From positions 9,572,183-9,636,182 of the forward strand of contig NC_133117.1 in assembly GCF_022965805.1 (NCBI RefSeq): DNA of 64,000 nucleotides, given 5' to 3'. Position 1 is the first letter of the stretch; each line of letters opens with the position of its first letter. Shown piece after piece: positions 36,151 to 48,890 of the stretch. The DNA is from Primulina eburnea. Taxonomy: Eukaryota > Streptophyta > Magnoliopsida > Lamiales > Gesneriaceae. The notes under the pieces are model-generated. The model made no database searches. It was not told the origin of the DNA and saw nothing but the letters and a program-made list of their open reading frames with translations. Both the position numbers and the translations under genes were made by a program.

Positions 36151-38400
36151 TTCATTATGAATTTTTTGATTTTAAGAACAAGAAGAAACTTAACTCACCT
36201 GCCATAAACATGAGAATTTTAATTAATTAATGAAAATAAGAATCCCTGCGAGATTATGATTATGAATCCTAATATGAGTGGGATTCTCGATGTGATCAAG
36301 AATCCAAGTTTATAACTATTTCATTGAGGGATATATGAAATAATACAATTTTTACATACAGATTTTAGCTCCTTCCCTCTCTTCAAAGAATTTCAGCGAC
36401 CATCAAATTTTTGGAGAAAAATTTCACGGCCACATCACCGCAGGATATCTGAAACTCCGATTATTCAGTCTTGACGCAAAATTATTTATGATATCTAGTG
36501 TGATCTAAACAAGGTATCCAATCTCCAATCGTGGACTTGATTAGGTGATTAAAAGGAATAAGATCCGTTCATAGGTACTTACAAGAAGAACCAACTCCGC
36601 TAATCTCGGATTGGTTTGGTGTCCAACGTTAAATACATAAAGATAAACAATTTTAAAACTTCCTATGGATGTTTATATCACATGACACCCAAGGAATGAT
36701 TTGAGTGTCAAAACTAAAATATTTAAACTTTCACTGCGCCTTAGTTGAGAGAAAACAATATTCCAATAGTCACAACTTTCCGTCAGACTACGTCATAAAA
36801 AATAGTATAGAAATATGTGATATTTCCAACCAAAGATATTGGATTATCTATTTTCTATAAATTAAGAGACTATCATATGTCGTATAAAAAAATATTAACT
36901 TGAACTTCCATAGATAATGATAATATAATCTAACTAATTTATTCATGCAGATTCAATAAATTATAACTCATATAATTTATCCGAATTTTCATTAGAGTCA
37001 CCAAAGGGACTTGATCACACTCAATTAAATTAAACTCTAATAAATTAATAACATGATTGCTCTTTCAATTTAATTGAAATAGCCGAAGCATAAAATCAAT
37101 AATTACATCCTCTCATTGACGACCCAACAGAACCTCGAGGAATTCTTGTAATTATAGCTTGCTGCTTGATGAATTTGATACTTGAGTCTCCCACAAGCAT
37201 AAGATATGAAAGGCAAAATTATTATTAAGACATAACGAGAGAAAGATTTAGCATTCCTTTGTCAATACTTAAGTTATGATACTTTGGATCGAGTTCACGA
37301 TTGAATGAATAAATGGGAATCAACAAACACGATTTTACTTGTACTTGTTCTCTAGTGGCCTTGTTTGAGATTCGTACGATAGTCCAAGTACCATGTTATT
37401 GATGCCCAAATTTGGGATTTGAAAATTTAAAACCTACATATGTGTTATCATGTGTAGCTAGTGTGGTTGTTATGCTTCATATCATAGTTTTTTCCCCATC
37501 TCGTAGTGAGTGACCAGAAGTTCTTCTCTGAATCGGCAAAGGAGGCTTCTGACATAGCCGGATGATTTAGTTCAAGGGTGAGACACCTTTCTCAATCTTC
37601 ACGAGCATATAATCCAAGGTTCATTACTTTTGTGCGCCAATGTTTTCCAAGTCCCAACAACCCACAGAACAAGATTGCCGAATGTTAATCGAGCATGTTA
37701 TCATTGAATGTTCTTGCTATAAGGAAAATCCTCAATAAATATGATAAAGTAAGTTGTAACAAGTTATGTCCATAATTTTTGCTGCATTGGATCTCCCTTG
37801 TCTACCGCTTATTTTTTATGTCCTAAATCTAATGAATTTTCTTAGGTATACAATTCGGCCAATGGAATGAGATTTAAATCTAAAATACTTTCCGAACACA
37901 ATGAGGTTTTGCAACCAGCTTGGTTGATAGAACTTGGGGCTTTCTGTATGTTTAGTAAATCTAACGGCGGAATGTCTGATGCCACCGAAACACATTCTCT
38001 TGGGATCTGAGTACAGAGCCCAACATGACATTGATGCTTCCAGACATGGTCAAATGAGAGTACAATCTTTTATGCCCCATTTGCTAGGTAAATTTTCCCT
38101 CTTTTCCATTTTATGCCTTCATTGTAATTCAGTAACCCCATTTCGAATGCCATCCTTTCCAGGAACTTGTTTTCAAACCATATGCCTCGTGCGGACATCT
38201 TTTTTCAAGCCATGTGCTTGTGCTGCAGCTCCTGTAATGATTTTTGAAATGTCGGACCCAACATTTGACGATTGTCTCCACTATATCAATAGAGGTATTT
38301 CCATCGTGCTTATATCATCTCTCACATTCCCCGAGAAACTTCTTAAAGGGTCACTAATATTAGAATTGCCAAAATTCAAGCATGTTTAACTTTGGAGTTC
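36151..38400. other. Unresolved repetitive sequence
   Basis: No domain-bearing frame. The stretch 36340-36620 looks LTR-like (CGGATTGGTTTGGTGTCC, repeated AATTTTTGGAG). A 151-codon frame at 37934-38389 overlaps sequence (GACGATTGTCTCCACTATATC) that recurs near 51895-51935, so it is repeat-derived. I cannot set element borders. Confidence 0.4.
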
Positions 38401-38950
38401 TCAAAATTTTCCTAAAGCATGCTTTACTTTAGAGTTCTTATAGCTCTAGAAAAGAAGATATACCTTGATGATATGAGTATAATATTGTGATTCGTGTTCT
38501 CTCGTATCTCCAAATAGTACTAGAATATTTGGAAGAACTTTCAACGTTGGAGATAAAAAATCGAGAGACGGCTCAACCCCCTTTTCAAAGAGGATGGCCG
38601 AATTCTTGAGGAGAGGGAGGAGGCCTTTTTCAAAAATCGAGGTTGTTTTGGAGGCTAGGGTTTAAGTCTCCTACTTAAATAAAGAATTCATGACCTAATT
38701 AACATAATATAATATTTGGGCCTCTTAGTTAATATTAATGGGCTTGATTAATTAATTGGACTAGTCTAAATAGTTTAATTAAATAATCAAAATCCATTAA
38801 AAACTTTAATTATTTAGTATGTTGGACTTCTACTAGCCAATTAAACATACTCCACATTATATTTAATTTAATATTTAATACACTCAATTTTTGAGTTTAA
38901 TAATTAAATTTTCAAATCTTATAAATTCAACTCCTTGAATTTATTCTCTC
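38400..38950 (-). repeat. Older LTR, left part (cut by the Athila insertion)
   Basis: AT-rich LTR-type sequence ending ATAAATTCAACTCCTTGAAT then TTATTCTCTC at 38950. The same words resume at 50317 beyond the Athila element, so both sides were one LTR. The outer boundary near 38400 is approximate. Confidence 0.6.
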
Positions 38951-40376
38951 TGATCGAGCAAAACTTGCACAGTGAAATCTCCAATAAAATATTATTTTGT
39001 ATGCTAAAAAATTAATCGCAAGTGCACGATGTCAAGTAATAATATAGTGTACGTGAGTACGAGTATCGTTCCACTGAAGACCGTGTTTTACAATTGTTAA
39101 TTTCAGTTATTTAACATTTAGCAACGAAAATTGAGTTGATTGTTTTATTACTACTAAAATCAAATAAGAATGCAAAGAAAAAGATTCAAAATCAAATAAT
39201 AAGATATAATGTCTAAAATGTTTGAGTAAAATTCAATGAGAAATGGATTTGTTGGGAATCTCGGTTCACCTACCCCTCGTTAATCAATTAATTCATTCGA
39301 TCGTGATCTACGCTTCCGACAGGATTTCCTAATCTATTGAACACACTCTCTCGAGCTATGCCAAACTAATTTCACTCACTGAAGTAATTAAATATCTTTA
39401 ATTATTTATCACGAGTGAATCGCATTTCGTTCTATAAAATCCCCTATTTTTCGACCCTTAGGACTATGACTATCGGCACGTATCCAATTTCATATATCTA
39501 TGTAAATTGTAGATCCGCGAATTATACTACTCGATCCTATCACTCGTTATTCTCTCGAACTCACTCGTGATATGAAAACGTCGTTAAAGTTAGCTATTCT
39601 TTAATGACACGATAAAACAGTAGTAAAATCAAGAATAACGCACAACCGAAATATAAATTAATTCAAACCAACATTCGGGGTAGGATCCCCTTTAATCCCA
39701 ACAAATAATTAAGTTAGCTACTAGAATTCATAGTAAAAATAAATGCAACAATGTTTAAAATGAAAGAAACTAGATTAGAAATACTAGGCGAGACGAAACC
39801 TGCGAAGAACGGTGCCCGGAAAGCTTCAAATCTTCAATCCAAGCGCAAAGTTCTCCCCAAAAGCTTGTGACGGCCGAAGAATAATGTCTGAATCCCCCCA
39901 AAAACCGTCCACCCCCCTTCCATAACAGCCATCATCCAACATAAGGTAAAGAATCGGTTGAAAAAATCTTGCCAAAAATAGGTGGCGCTCGGGCGGTAGA
40001 AAAGTACCGCTCGAGAGCCACACCTTCTGTAAAATCTCATGGGATGCGCGGCATTCGCGCTCGGGCGGTAGAAAACTACCGCTTGAGCGCCGATCTTTCT
40101 GCCTTTTTTCCTCGGAAATCCACCTACCGCGCTCGGGCGGTAGAAAACTCCCGCTCGAGCGCCGTCTTTGCTGTACTTCATTTTCTTGACTTGGCAATTG
40201 GCTCCGATTTTTGGTTTTCCGGCTACTTTTCCCGCAAATTCATCATGCCCGAGTGAGATATGATAAAATTCAAATATTTACTCTAAAATGGACAGAAAGC
40301 GATTGAAATAAACGTATGCATCATGCAAACACAACTAAAACTAATGCAATAAAACACGTAAAAACGACACATATCA
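38951..40376 (-). repeat. 3' LTR of the Athila-type element
   Basis: On the plus strand TGATCGAGCAAAACTTGCAC to ACGACACATATCA. It carries three GC-rich hairpins at about 39984-40165, each with arms like GCTCGGGCGGTA and TACCGCTCGAGC. Frames on both strands across the hairpins are artefacts. Confidence 0.92.
39984..40165. repeat. Triple GC-rich hairpin array in the 3' LTR
   Basis: Three units at about 57-62 bp spacing. Each has an arm GCTCGGGCGGTA, a loop GAAAA and a return arm TACCGCTCGAGC, with a few substitutions. The same array is in the other LTR (49924-50105), and a variant with CGCTCGAGCGGTA arms lies at 43088-43258, nine hairpins in all. Confidence 0.88.
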
Positions 40377-41715
40377 ACCCCCTCATACTAACCTTTTGCT
40401 TGCCCTCAAGTAAAATAGGTTAAAGCACGAGATTCTAAACACACACAACAAACACAAAATACTCAAACAAAAAAATAACCAACACAAGTGAATGTCAATG
40501 GTGAGTTAACAACTTTCATGCTCACGCCTCAGAGAACTGTCCCACATGTAAGTCATAATCAAGTCAAATCACAAACGAATACTCAGTCTCATCTACACAT
40601 AAATCTTGACACTAATTTGAACGTGTGTGTGTGTCATGATGGGTCTAGTCATTCGTATTTCAAATAAATCAATCATCAAATCATGCGAGTCACTCAATTA
40701 ACACTTCAATACAAGTCTCACTAGCATGCGCCCCCGTGTCCATTTATCACTAACCATAACTTGAACTTTATTCAATTCTTAAGTGCAGACAAGGGTGTCG
40801 AAAAGAAGGAAAATAAGCTCAAGTGGCTAAAAGTTGGGAGTACACCGATCATTTTCATTGTGTGCAGACAAGGGTGTCGAAAAGAAGGAAAATAAGCTCA
40901 AGTGGCTAAAAGTTGGGAGTACACCGATCATTTTCATTGTGCAATCGTCAAGACTTTTCTTCTGACTTTCCTCGTCTCCTTACATCTCCAACTTTTAGCC
41001 TAGAAATAGAATTTCATTCCTTTTATTTCGGCTCCCCCTCACCTTACATCTCCTTCTTCCTTCTCTTTTTCTTTTTTTTTTTAAATGCACAATTTTCACA
41101 CATGTACTCCCTAGGCTAAGAATATAATCCTTTGGATTACAGCTGGTTAGGAGTATGACATTTTAATTCAGTGCATTAGAAAGGAGGTAAATGTAAAGTT
41201 CAAGGCAAAACAAATTTTCTCATTCGAGGTCCCAATTAGCGACTTATTTTCACGGGTTTACATGCTAAATCAACTCATAAATGGTGCCTTTCAAGTTAAC
41301 CACACAAAACTTTCAAATTTCACCATTATTCCTACAAACTTCTAGTCCCCACACATATGTGCTTAAAAAGTTCAAACTTGAGCCAAAATTCATGCTTTAA
41401 CAATCAAGAGTACCGTTCATGAAATGACCCAATCAATACTTTTGTATACTATCAATCTAACCTCATCATTGGCGCATAAACTATGTCTTCTCACCATAAA
41501 CGACACTAAACAAAAATAAATGCAACGAATAACTAAACCAATTAACTGAACAATCAAAACAATCTATCTACCCCCCTCAACTAGAGTTGTGCAATGCCCT
41601 CAGTGCACAAAACGAAACAAACACTAAAAACCAAAAAAAAAACTCATGAATGCAAATGCAACGACAAAATAAGCAAAAAGAATAAAAAGAAAGAGGAAAC
41701 AGTAAACTCCCCTGA
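40377..41715 (-). other. Athila 3' non-coding region and polypurine tract
   Basis: Next to the LTR, the minus strand reads TATGAGGGGGTT, the likely polypurine tract. An exact 79-bp tandem duplication lies at 40783-40940. No domain-bearing frame. Confidence 0.65.
40783..40940. repeat. Exact 79-bp tandem duplication
   Basis: GTGCAGACAAGGGTGTCGAA starts at 40783 and again at 40862, and the two 79-bp copies look identical. Identity suggests duplication after or shortly before this insertion, or an assembly artefact. Confidence 0.9.
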
Positions 41716-42857
41716 TCAAGACTCGTCGTCGTCGTCGTTCTCGGGTGGTGGCACTCCGGCAGCGTCCCCCTGCGGAGAATAATCATACTGGAAATGGAAT
41801 GGGGGAGGAGGTAGCGGAGTCGGTGGAATGGTCGACGGGTCAACGCCCCCGTGCACAAGCAAAGAGCACATCATAGAGTCAATGTGAGATAAATGGTCTG
41901 TGACGTAAGAGTTGAACTGACTCTGATGCGCTTGGAAGGCGAGATTTTCATCCATCTTGTCATTCTGAGTTCGCCTGCGGGGTTGTGGTGGGCGGCGGCG
42001 TGGGATGGCAGTGCTAGATCCACCGGCGTCCTCCTCCCGAGAGGGAAATTCACTGATTCGCTTAGCTCGTTTCCGCTGGAGGTCTTCGACACAAATAGGC
42101 TTCATGGGCTGCAACCACTCCTCATCATCGCGAAATACGACTCCCGCTCTAGCGCACAACTCGGAGATAATGGTGGGGAAGAACAGCCCCACATGACTGT
42201 TGTGGGCACTCAGTGTGATTTGTGAATTGATAAGTGTGCCCACGTTGATGGCGTATCCCTCGGTCAAAGCATAAAGTAGCACCGCCCGCTCTTTCTGGAC
42301 CTCGCTCTTATGCGAGACCGGCATCATTCTCCGAGCCACAAATAAATACCAAAGGGCAACTTCGGCTTTCAAATACTTCTCGTCAAAACAACTCGACGAG
42401 CCGCCCAACGGTTTCCATATTGCGCCCGGATGGCACAATGTGGCGAGAATCGTATCATAATTCGGGTTGGCAACTAATGTCTGGAAATGGAGTCGTCAAA
42501 CTCCGCTGTCCCTAACAGTGCGTTGATCGTCACCGAGTCATACGGTACATGTTTACCCCTAACAAACACAAAACCATTTCGCCCCTCCGCTGCGTTGGCA
42601 TAAAATTCGCGAACCACAGAGACTACCGCCGCCTTAGGTTGCTCACCGAATTTGTCCCATCGCCTTCTTTCCAAACCAACAATAATATCCAAGTATATAT
42701 CCTCCAACTGTTGCCGGACTCCCCTCTCGGCTATTGGGTTGCGGTGAATTTTGGCATGCTCGTATCGAGCCCTAGCCTCCATACTAACAAAACGGTGTCT
42801 ATCAAATGAGGATGAAGAGGAAGAACCGGGGTTACCTTTTTACTTCTTGGGAGCCAT
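41716..42857 (-). pseudogene. Athila second ORF (plant-transposon-protein type domain), broken
   Basis: The Met at 42857 starts MAPKK followed at once by TAA (codon 6). Beyond it the frame reads on through SSSSSSFDRHRFVSMEARARYE, then RRWDKFGEQP and VVREFYANAAEGRNGFVFVR, IN.LLG, a pattern I associate with the putative plant transposon protein family (Transposase_32-like) found after pol in Athila. A one-base frame change near 42485 leads into 42438-41716 (MCHPGAIWKPLGG, EVALWYLFVARRMMPVSHKS, VGLFFPTIISELCARAGV), a basic linker, a coiled-coil-like part and an acidic tail ENDDDDES. No membrane segment is seen. Function unknown. Confidence 0.75.
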
Positions 42858-43087
42858 TGTGTTGGAAGAGTTGAAGATGAAGATGGTGCCGGAGAAGAAG
42901 ATCGGAGTGATGACGTCTCTTGATTCCTAAAATGGAGTGTGCCCACGGTGCTTGAGCCTTGATGGGTGGAGAGATGTCCTGCAAAAATTGAGAAGAGAGT
43001 GGGAGAGGGTTAGGGATTTGGGGAGAAAAATTGGGAAATTTCGTGCAGAATGAGGGAAAGGGGAAGGGGATTCGCGTTTTAAAAAGA

Positions 43088-43258
43088 CGTCGCGCTCGAG
43101 CGGTAGAAAATTACCGCTCGAGCGCGGGTCCTCGGGAAAAAATTTAGAGGCAAATGTTCGCGCTCGAGCGGTAAAAAATTACCGCCCGAGCGCCAAGCTC
43201 TCTGGAAATTGTGCATCTGCTTCGCGCTCGAGCGGTAAAAAATTACCGCCCGAGCGCC
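43088..43258. repeat. Triple GC-rich hairpin array upstream of the second ORF
   Basis: Three hairpins, arms CGCTCGAGCGGTA and TTACCGCTCGAGCG or TTACCGCCCGAGCG, at 43090-43121, 43161-43192 and 43223-43254 approximately, separated by about 38 bp. They lie between pol and the second ORF and match the LTR arrays in arm sequence. Confidence 0.88.
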
Positions 43259-43426
43259 GAGTTCTCGGGAAAAATTCACATTTCACATCTTTTTTTTTTT
43301 TTTTTATAAAACAACAGTAAAACAAAATATGCTGACACCAAAGAAAAAGAAAATTGAATTAAATGCAAGAGAAGGGAAAGGAAAGTAAGTTCTCAATTTA
43401 TCGTCGAGAGCTAGACGTCGGTCTGT

Positions 43427-46400
43427 CTAGTTCGGCATGTCTTGGAACCGGGTGATTCCAAGTTGTGGCTCAATTGTGCCACCCATGTAGTGCTTCAGGC
43501 GCTGGACATTGACCGTAAATGTCCCATCCTTCCCGTCTTTCAATTCTATAGCTCCCGATGGATATACTTTCGAAATCACAAATGGACCAGACCATCGTGA
43601 TTTCAACTTTCCGGGAAAAAGTCGCAGCCGGGAGTTGTAGAGTAGGACACTTTCACCTTCTTTGAACTCTCTCTCGATGATCCGCTTGTCATGGGCCTTC
43701 TTCGTCTTTTCCTTGTAGGTTAGTGCGAGATCATATGCCAGATTTCGGAATTCCTCCAACTGATCTAGTTGAAGCAACCGTCGTTCACCTGCATCAGTAA
43801 AGTTAAAGTTTAGTGCTTTTGTTGCCCAATATGCGCGATGCTCTAACTCTACAGGTAAATGACATGCTTTACCAAACAATAATCTGTACGGTGTCGTGCC
43901 TATTGGTGTTTTGAAAGCAGTCCTATATGCCCAAAGAGCATCATCTAACCTCACCGACCAATCTTTCCGACTCACACCCACCACTTTCTCCAAAATTCGC
44001 TTTATCTCTCGGTTAGACACCTCAACTTGCCCACTCGTCTGAGGGTGATAGGGGGTAGAGATTTTATGTGTGACACCATATTTGCTCAAGAGTTTTTCAA
44101 AGAGTTTGTTGCAAAAATGAGTGCCACCATCACCAATGATTGCTCGTGGTGTTCCAAATCGGTTAAAAATGTTTTTCTTTAAAAATTTTAGGACCACTTG
44201 AGCATCATTAGTGGCATATGATTCCGCCTCTACCCACTTAGACACATAATCAACCGCCACCAAGATGTATTTTTTCGTGAAAGAACTAGGAAATGGTCCC
44301 ATAAAGTCTATCCCCCATACATCGAAAACCTCACACTCAATGATATTATATAAAGGCATTTCATGACGGTTAGAGATGTTACCTGACCGCTGGCATTTAT
44401 CACAATGTAGCACATAAAAACGAGCATCTTTAAAGAGGGTTGGCCAATAAAAGCCACATTCAAGTACCTTGGATGCCGTCCTTGTTGGTCCGAAATGACC
44501 ACCTACCTCACGGTCATGGCAATGGTTGAGGATTTGCCCAAACTCTTCCTCTGCGACACAACTCCGAATCATGGCATCTGCACAAATTCTGAACAAGAAA
44601 GGTCCCTCCCAAAAATAATACTTCACGTCCGAAAAGAATTTCTTTCTTTGGTGAAATGTTAAATTTGGGGGGGGGGGGGGGGGGGGTGAGCCTGTAACAA
44701 GAAAATTTGCAAAATTTGCATACCATGGACAATTTTTCACCTCAAACAACTGCTCATGTGGAAACCAATCATTAATCGCATCATTCACACAATCATCACT
44801 GATAAATTCCAATCTAGACAAATGATCCGCAACCACATTCTCAACACCCTTCTTATCTTTTATTTCTACATCAAATTCTTGCAATAATAAAATCCACCGA
44901 AGTAAGCGTGGCTTTGCATCTTTCTTGGCAAGTAAATATTTCAGGGCAGAGTGATCAGTAAACACAGTTACTTTCGACAAAACTATGTATGAGTGGAACT
45001 TGTCAAGTGCAAACACTACTGCAAGTAACTCTTTTTCAGTGGTGGCATAATTTAATTGTGCTTCATCTAGAGTCCTACTTGCATAGTATATAGTGTGAAA
45101 TACCTTGTTTAGTCTTTGGCCGAGGACAGCACCAACTGCAGTATCACTGGCATCGCACATGACCTCGAAAGGTAGATCCCAATCCGGTGCCACCAAGACA
45201 GGGGCCGTCACCAAGCGCTCCTTCAACTTCTCGTATGCCTGCAAACAATCCGAATTAAAATCAAAGGGTGCATCTTTCATGAGTAAAGAAGATAGAGGTT
45301 TTGCAATTTTAGAAAAATCTTTGATAAAACGCCGGTAGAAGCCGGCGTGGCCTAGAAAACTTCTAACAACCTTTATGGACGCCGGAGGTGGTAAGTTCTT
45401 GATAACTTCAACTTTCGCCCTGTTCACCTCTATTTCGTGCCCCGAAATCTTGTGCCCTAGGACAATTCCCTCTTGTACCATAAAGTGGCATTTTTCCCAA
45501 TTAAGTACCAAATTCGTCTCCTCGCATCTCTTCAACACCACCTTCAAATTCTGCAAACAATCATCAAAAGAAGAGCCAAATATCGAGAAGTCATCCATAA
45601 AAATTTCAAGAAACGTTTCTATCATGTCGTGAAATATAGCAGTCATGCATCTCTGAAAAGTGGCCGGCGCATTACACAAACCAAAGGGCATTCGTCTAAA
45701 AGCAAAAGTGCCGTAAGGACAAGTGAAAGTGGTCTTCTCTTGGTCCTCCGGCGCAATCATAATTTGGTTGTACACTGAATACCCATCCAAAAAGAAATAA
45801 AATTCATGACCCGCTAACCTTTCAAGCATTTGATCGATAAAGGGAAGGGGAAAATGATCTTTACGGGTGGCATAATTTAATTTCCTATAATCAATGCACA
45901 CACGCCATCCCGTAACAGTTCTAGTGGGTATTAATTCATTATTCTCATTTGTAATCACAGTAATCCTACCCTTTTTTGGCACACACTGAACAGGAGTTAC
46001 CCATGCACTATCAGATATAGGATAGATAATACCTGCATCGAGAAGCTTAATTGTTTCCGCCTTTACTACCTCTTGCATCTTTGGATTCAGTCTTCGCCGA
46101 GGTTGCACATGAGGTGAGTACTTCTCTTCCATCAAGATCTTGTGCATGCAGACTGATGGATTAATCCCTTTGATATCCGCCACCTTCCACGCAAATGCAA
46201 CCTTGTGTGCTTTCAATACCTCCAACAGTTTGTCCTCCATCACATCTGTCAAAGCAGCAGAAATAATGACAGGTAAAGTGTTATTCTCACCTAAGTATAC
46301 GTACTTGAGGTGTGGAGGCAACAGCTTCAGCTCAAGTGTTGGTGGTTCCTCGATGCTTGACCTTTGAGGGGTCAAATCTCTCCGTTCTCCTAGATCCTCC

Positions 46401-48766
46401 AGTCGCATCCTCATTGGCTTTCTCCATGGATGGTTGGTATTAAAGTGTGCCTTTACTATTTCAGCTCTTTCTTCATCCAACTCCTCCTCTGCCAATTCAG
46501 TATTTAAAGTGGCCTCCAAAGGGTCCCTAAGAGCATCCTGCACATAGTGAGACGCAAGAGAGTCAAAAGTTTCAATTCTAAAACAACTATCATAATGCAG
46601 TGTGTGCTTAAGTGCATGAAAAACATCAAAAGTAATCTCATCCTCGCCCACTCTCAGTTTCAACTTCCCCTCTTGCACATCAATCAGTGCCTTGCCAGTT
46701 GCAAGGAACGGTCTACCCAAAATCAGAGGCATCTCCGCATCCTCCTCCATGTCAAGCACCACGAAGTCCGCAGGGAAAATGAATTTGTCCACTTTCACTA
46801 GCACATCCTCAATCACTCCGCGGGGGTACTTGACAGATCTGTCAGCTAGTTGTAGAGACATCCTCGTCGGCTTTGGTTCTCCCAACCCAAGCTTCCTAAA
46901 CACAGACAATGGCATAAGATTAATACTGGCACCGAGATCACACAATGCTTTATGAAAAACAACATCAGCAATCATGCAAGGAATAGAGAAACTCCCTGGG
47001 TCTTTCAGTTTCGGTGGAATTTTGTTTTGCACCAAAGCGGAGCAATTCTCGGTTAAGTTGACTGTCATATGATCCTCCAACTTCCTCTTATTAGCTAAGA
47101 TATCCTTCAAAAATTTTGCATAACTAGGCATTTGCATTAGAGCATCGGCAAAGGGAATATTGATATGCAGCTTTTTAAACACCTCGAGAAACTTACCGAA
47201 TTGTGCATTCAGTTTTGCTTTTTTAAGTGCTGCAGGGAAAGGAGGAGGTATAATGATTTTTGGTTGTGCAGTGGGTGCTAGTGTGGAGTTAGAAGACTTA
47301 CCTTTAGATGTCGCGGTTTGCTCATCCACTGTTTGAGTTTTCTCTTTTTCCCTTGATTCCAAAACTTTCCCACTTTTCAACTCAATAGCCTTCACTTGCT
47401 CTTTTGGATTCGTCTCTGTGTTACTTGGCAAGGTGCCTTGCTCTCTACTTGCTATCATCTTGGCCAACTGTCCAATTTGATTGTCGAGCCCCTTTATTGA
47501 TGCATCTTGGTTTTGGAGTCGAGTTTCAGTGGATGAAATAAACTTAGACATCATTTGTTCCAAGTTGGACTTTTCTTCTCTAGGAGGATCGGATCTATAC
47601 ATCGGTTGTTTTCCATATTGTTGTCCTCCTTGCGGTCTATTCTGACTGTTTTGACCGCCCCACGAGAAGTTGGGATGTTGCCTCCACCCAAGATTGTATG
47701 TGTTCGAATAAGGGTCATTCCTTGGGCGGTTTTGGACTCCCACTTGATTCACCGGTGCCTCATTTTGCACATAGAAGGGATTTCCATCTTGACAGTCTTT
47801 CACATAGTGCTCTCCTCCACACTTTTCACAGAATATCTCTTGAAGACGCATAGCCGTGCCACCCACATTCAAGCCGTCTATTTTCCTGTTTAAAGCGTCA
47901 AGTTGTGCAGTAATAGCAGAAAAATCAGTTACCTGGTGAACTCCTGCACTTCTCCGCTGGCTGTTCCTGTCAGATTGAGGATGATAGCTGCTAGCAGCCA
48001 TTTCCTCTAACAATTCATATCCTTCCTCCGCGGTCTTTCTCAACAGGTTTCCACAAGCAGCCGCATCTATCATAGTACGGTTAGGAGTAAGCAAAACATA
48101 ATAAAATGTTTGAACGACTAACCCAAGTGGTAACTCGTGATGTGGGCATCTTCGTAGTAGATCCTTGAAACGCTCCCATGCCTCATATAGAGATTCCTGA
48201 TCGAATTGAGCAAATGTTGTAATGTCTGCCCGCAGCTTCATGGTTTTTGATGGGGGAAAGTATTTGATAAGAAACGCTTTCGCCATGTCCTCCCAAGTGG
48301 TGATTGAATCTGCAGGCAAACAATTCAACCATGCTTTAGCTTTATCACGTAAAGAGAAAGGAAATAAACATAACCTAAGAGCATCATCAGAAACTCCATT
48401 GAATTTCAAAGTATCGCAAATCTCAAGAAAATCCGCGATGTGCGTGTTTGGGTCATCTACTGCAGTTCCTCCGAATTGGACTGTGTTCTGAATCATCTGG
48501 ATTATAGCTGGCTTGATTTCAAAGTGATTTGCCCGCACAATAGGCCTCACAATGCTAGGGCGTGCACCATCCAAAGAAGGCTGGGCATACTCTAACATTG
48601 GTATGCGGCGTGGCATCTCAATATGTCTCTCTTCACGCTGTTCCTCCTCACGTTCTGGCTCGTGTCTCTCCATAAGTTCTTTAAGCCTCTGTTGTTGTCT
48701 TCTCCCGCGGAAGGTTCTTTCAATTTCAGGATCAAACTCAAGCTCCACGTCAAGTGATTTTGGCAT
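43427..48766 (-). CDS. Athila-type gag-pol polyprotein (gag, protease, RT, RNase H, integrase), open
   Basis: A single frame of 1779 codons with no stop. Gag domain about 110-260 ([24 protein letters not shown]), zinc knuckle [13 protein letters not shown] near 314, protease [11 protein letters not shown] near 608 with [10 protein letters not shown] about 920-1090 with [20 protein letters not shown] and catalytic FMDDFS near 1056, RNase H about 1198-1320 ([40 protein letters not shown]), integrase finger [11 protein letters not shown] and CDKCQRSG, then core [19 protein letters not shown] and [10 protein letters not shown]. All catalytic residues that I can check are present, so it may be functional. 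A 20-base G run inserts a seven-Pro stretch between RNase H and integrase without breaking the frame. It starts 100 bp from the PBS. Confidence 0.95.
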   Translation of the reverse strand: MPKSLDVELEFDPEIERTFRGRRQQQRLKELMERHEPEREEEQREERHIEMPRRIPMLEYAQPSLDGARPSIVRPIVRANHFEIKPAIIQMIQNTVQFGGTAVDDPNTHIADFLEICDTLKFNGVSDDALRLCLFPFSLRDKAKAWLNCLPADSITTWEDMAKAFLIKYFPPSKTMKLRADITTFAQFDQESLYEAWERFKDLLRRCPHHELPLGLVVQTFYYVLLTPNRTMIDAAACGNLLRKTAEEGYELLEEMAASSYHPQSDRNSQRRSAGVHQVTDFSAITAQLDALNRKIDGLNVGGTAMRLQEIFCEKCGGEHYVKDCQDGNPFYVQNEAPVNQVGVQNRPRNDPYSNTYNLGWRQHPNFSWGGQNSQNRPQGGQQYGKQPMYRSDPPREEKSNLEQMMSKFISSTETRLQNQDASIKGLDNQIGQLAKMIASREQGTLPSNTETNPKEQVKAIELKSGKVLESREKEKTQTVDEQTATSKGKSSNSTLAPTAQPKIIIPPPFPAALKKAKLNAQFGKFLEVFKKLHINIPFADALMQMPSYAKFLKDILANKRKLEDHMTVNLTENCSALVQNKIPPKLKDPGSFSIPCMIADVVFHKALCDLGASINLMPLSVFRKLGLGEPKPTRMSLQLADRSVKYPRGVIEDVLVKVDKFIFPADFVVLDMEEDAEMPLILGRPFLATGKALIDVQEGKLKLRVGEDEITFDVFHALKHTLHYDSCFRIETFDSLASHYVQDALRDPLEATLNTELAEEELDEERAEIVKAHFNTNHPWRKPMRMRLEDLGERRDLTPQRSSIEEPPTLELKLLPPHLKYVYLGENNTLPVIISAALTDVMEDKLLEVLKAHKVAFAWKVADIKGINPSVCMHKILMEEKYSPHVQPRRRLNPKMQEVVKAETIKLLDAGIIYPISDSAWVTPVQCVPKKGRITVITNENNELIPTRTVTGWRVCIDYRKLNYATRKDHFPLPFIDQMLERLAGHEFYFFLDGYSVYNQIMIAPEDQEKTTFTCPYGTFAFRRMPFGLCNAPATFQRCMTAIFHDMIETFLEIFMDDFSIFGSSFDDCLQNLKVVLKRCEETNLVLNWEKCHFMVQEGIVLGHKISGHEIEVNRAKVEVIKNLPPPASIKVVRSFLGHAGFYRRFIKDFSKIAKPLSSLLMKDAPFDFNSDCLQAYEKLKERLVTAPVLVAPDWDLPFEVMCDASDTAVGAVLGQRLNKVFHTIYYASRTLDEAQLNYATTEKELLAVVFALDKFHSYIVLSKVTVFTDHSALKYLLAKKDAKPRLLRWILLLQEFDVEIKDKKGVENVVADHLSRLEFISDDCVNDAINDWFPHEQLFEVKNCPWYANFANFLVTGSPPPPPPPNLTFHQRKKFFSDVKYYFWEGPFLFRICADAMIRSCVAEEEFGQILNHCHDREVGGHFGPTRTASKVLECGFYWPTLFKDARFYVLHCDKCQRSGNISNRHEMPLYNIIECEVFDVWGIDFMGPFPSSFTKKYILVAVDYVSKWVEAESYATNDAQVVLKFLKKNIFNRFGTPRAIIGDGGTHFCNKLFEKLLSKYGVTHKISTPYHPQTSGQVEVSNREIKRILEKVVGVSRKDWSVRLDDALWAYRTAFKTPIGTTPYRLLFGKACHLPVELEHRAYWATKALNFNFTDAGERRLLQLDQLEEFRNLAYDLALTYKEKTKKAHDKRIIEREFKEGESVLLYNSRLRLFPGKLKSRWSGPFVISKVYPSGAIELKDGKDGTFTVNVQRLKHYMGGTIEPQLGITRFQDMPN
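44667..44686. repeat. G20 homopolymer inside pol
   Basis: Twenty G on the plus strand encode most of seven consecutive Pro on the minus strand, between the RNase H and integrase domains. Length is prone to slippage and to sequencing error; any length change not divisible by three would break pol. Confidence 0.92.
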
Positions 48767-48866
48767 GCACTGGAAGAGATATCTGTAATAAAATATGAAG
48801 TGTTATCTCACGAGAAATAAAATAATGCTAAAGAAAATAACTAAAAATAAAATCGTAGATTAACAG

Positions 48867-48884
48867 TCCCCGGCAACGGCGCCA
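48867..48884 (-). other. Primer binding site for tRNA-Asp
   Basis: The plus strand TCCCCGGCAACGGCGCCA equals the 3' end of plant tRNA-Asp including CCA, so the minus strand is a perfect 18-base PBS. It lies six bases from the 5' LTR. Use of tRNA-Asp is typical of Athila. Confidence 0.9.
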
Positions 48885-48890
48885 AAAACT

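Noticed and set aside
37934..38389. 151-codon plus frame as a host gene
   Set aside because: Part of it recurs in non-coding form near 51895-51935, so it lies in a dispersed repeat; no domain is recognisable.
39826..40256. Overlapping frames on both strands with repeated SSGSFLPPER or ARAVENYR words
   Set aside because: They come from the palindromic LTR hairpins, which read similarly on both strands; repeated at 49774-50196 in the other LTR.
39984..43258. Hairpin arrays considered as a CRISPR-like array
   Set aside because: The repeats are within retrotransposon LTRs of a plant genome, spacers are not unique sequences of constant length, and no cas genes exist here.
45105..48788. Many plus-strand frames across the Athila polyprotein
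   Set aside because: Shadows of the 1779-codon minus-strand frame, which has all retroviral domains in order.
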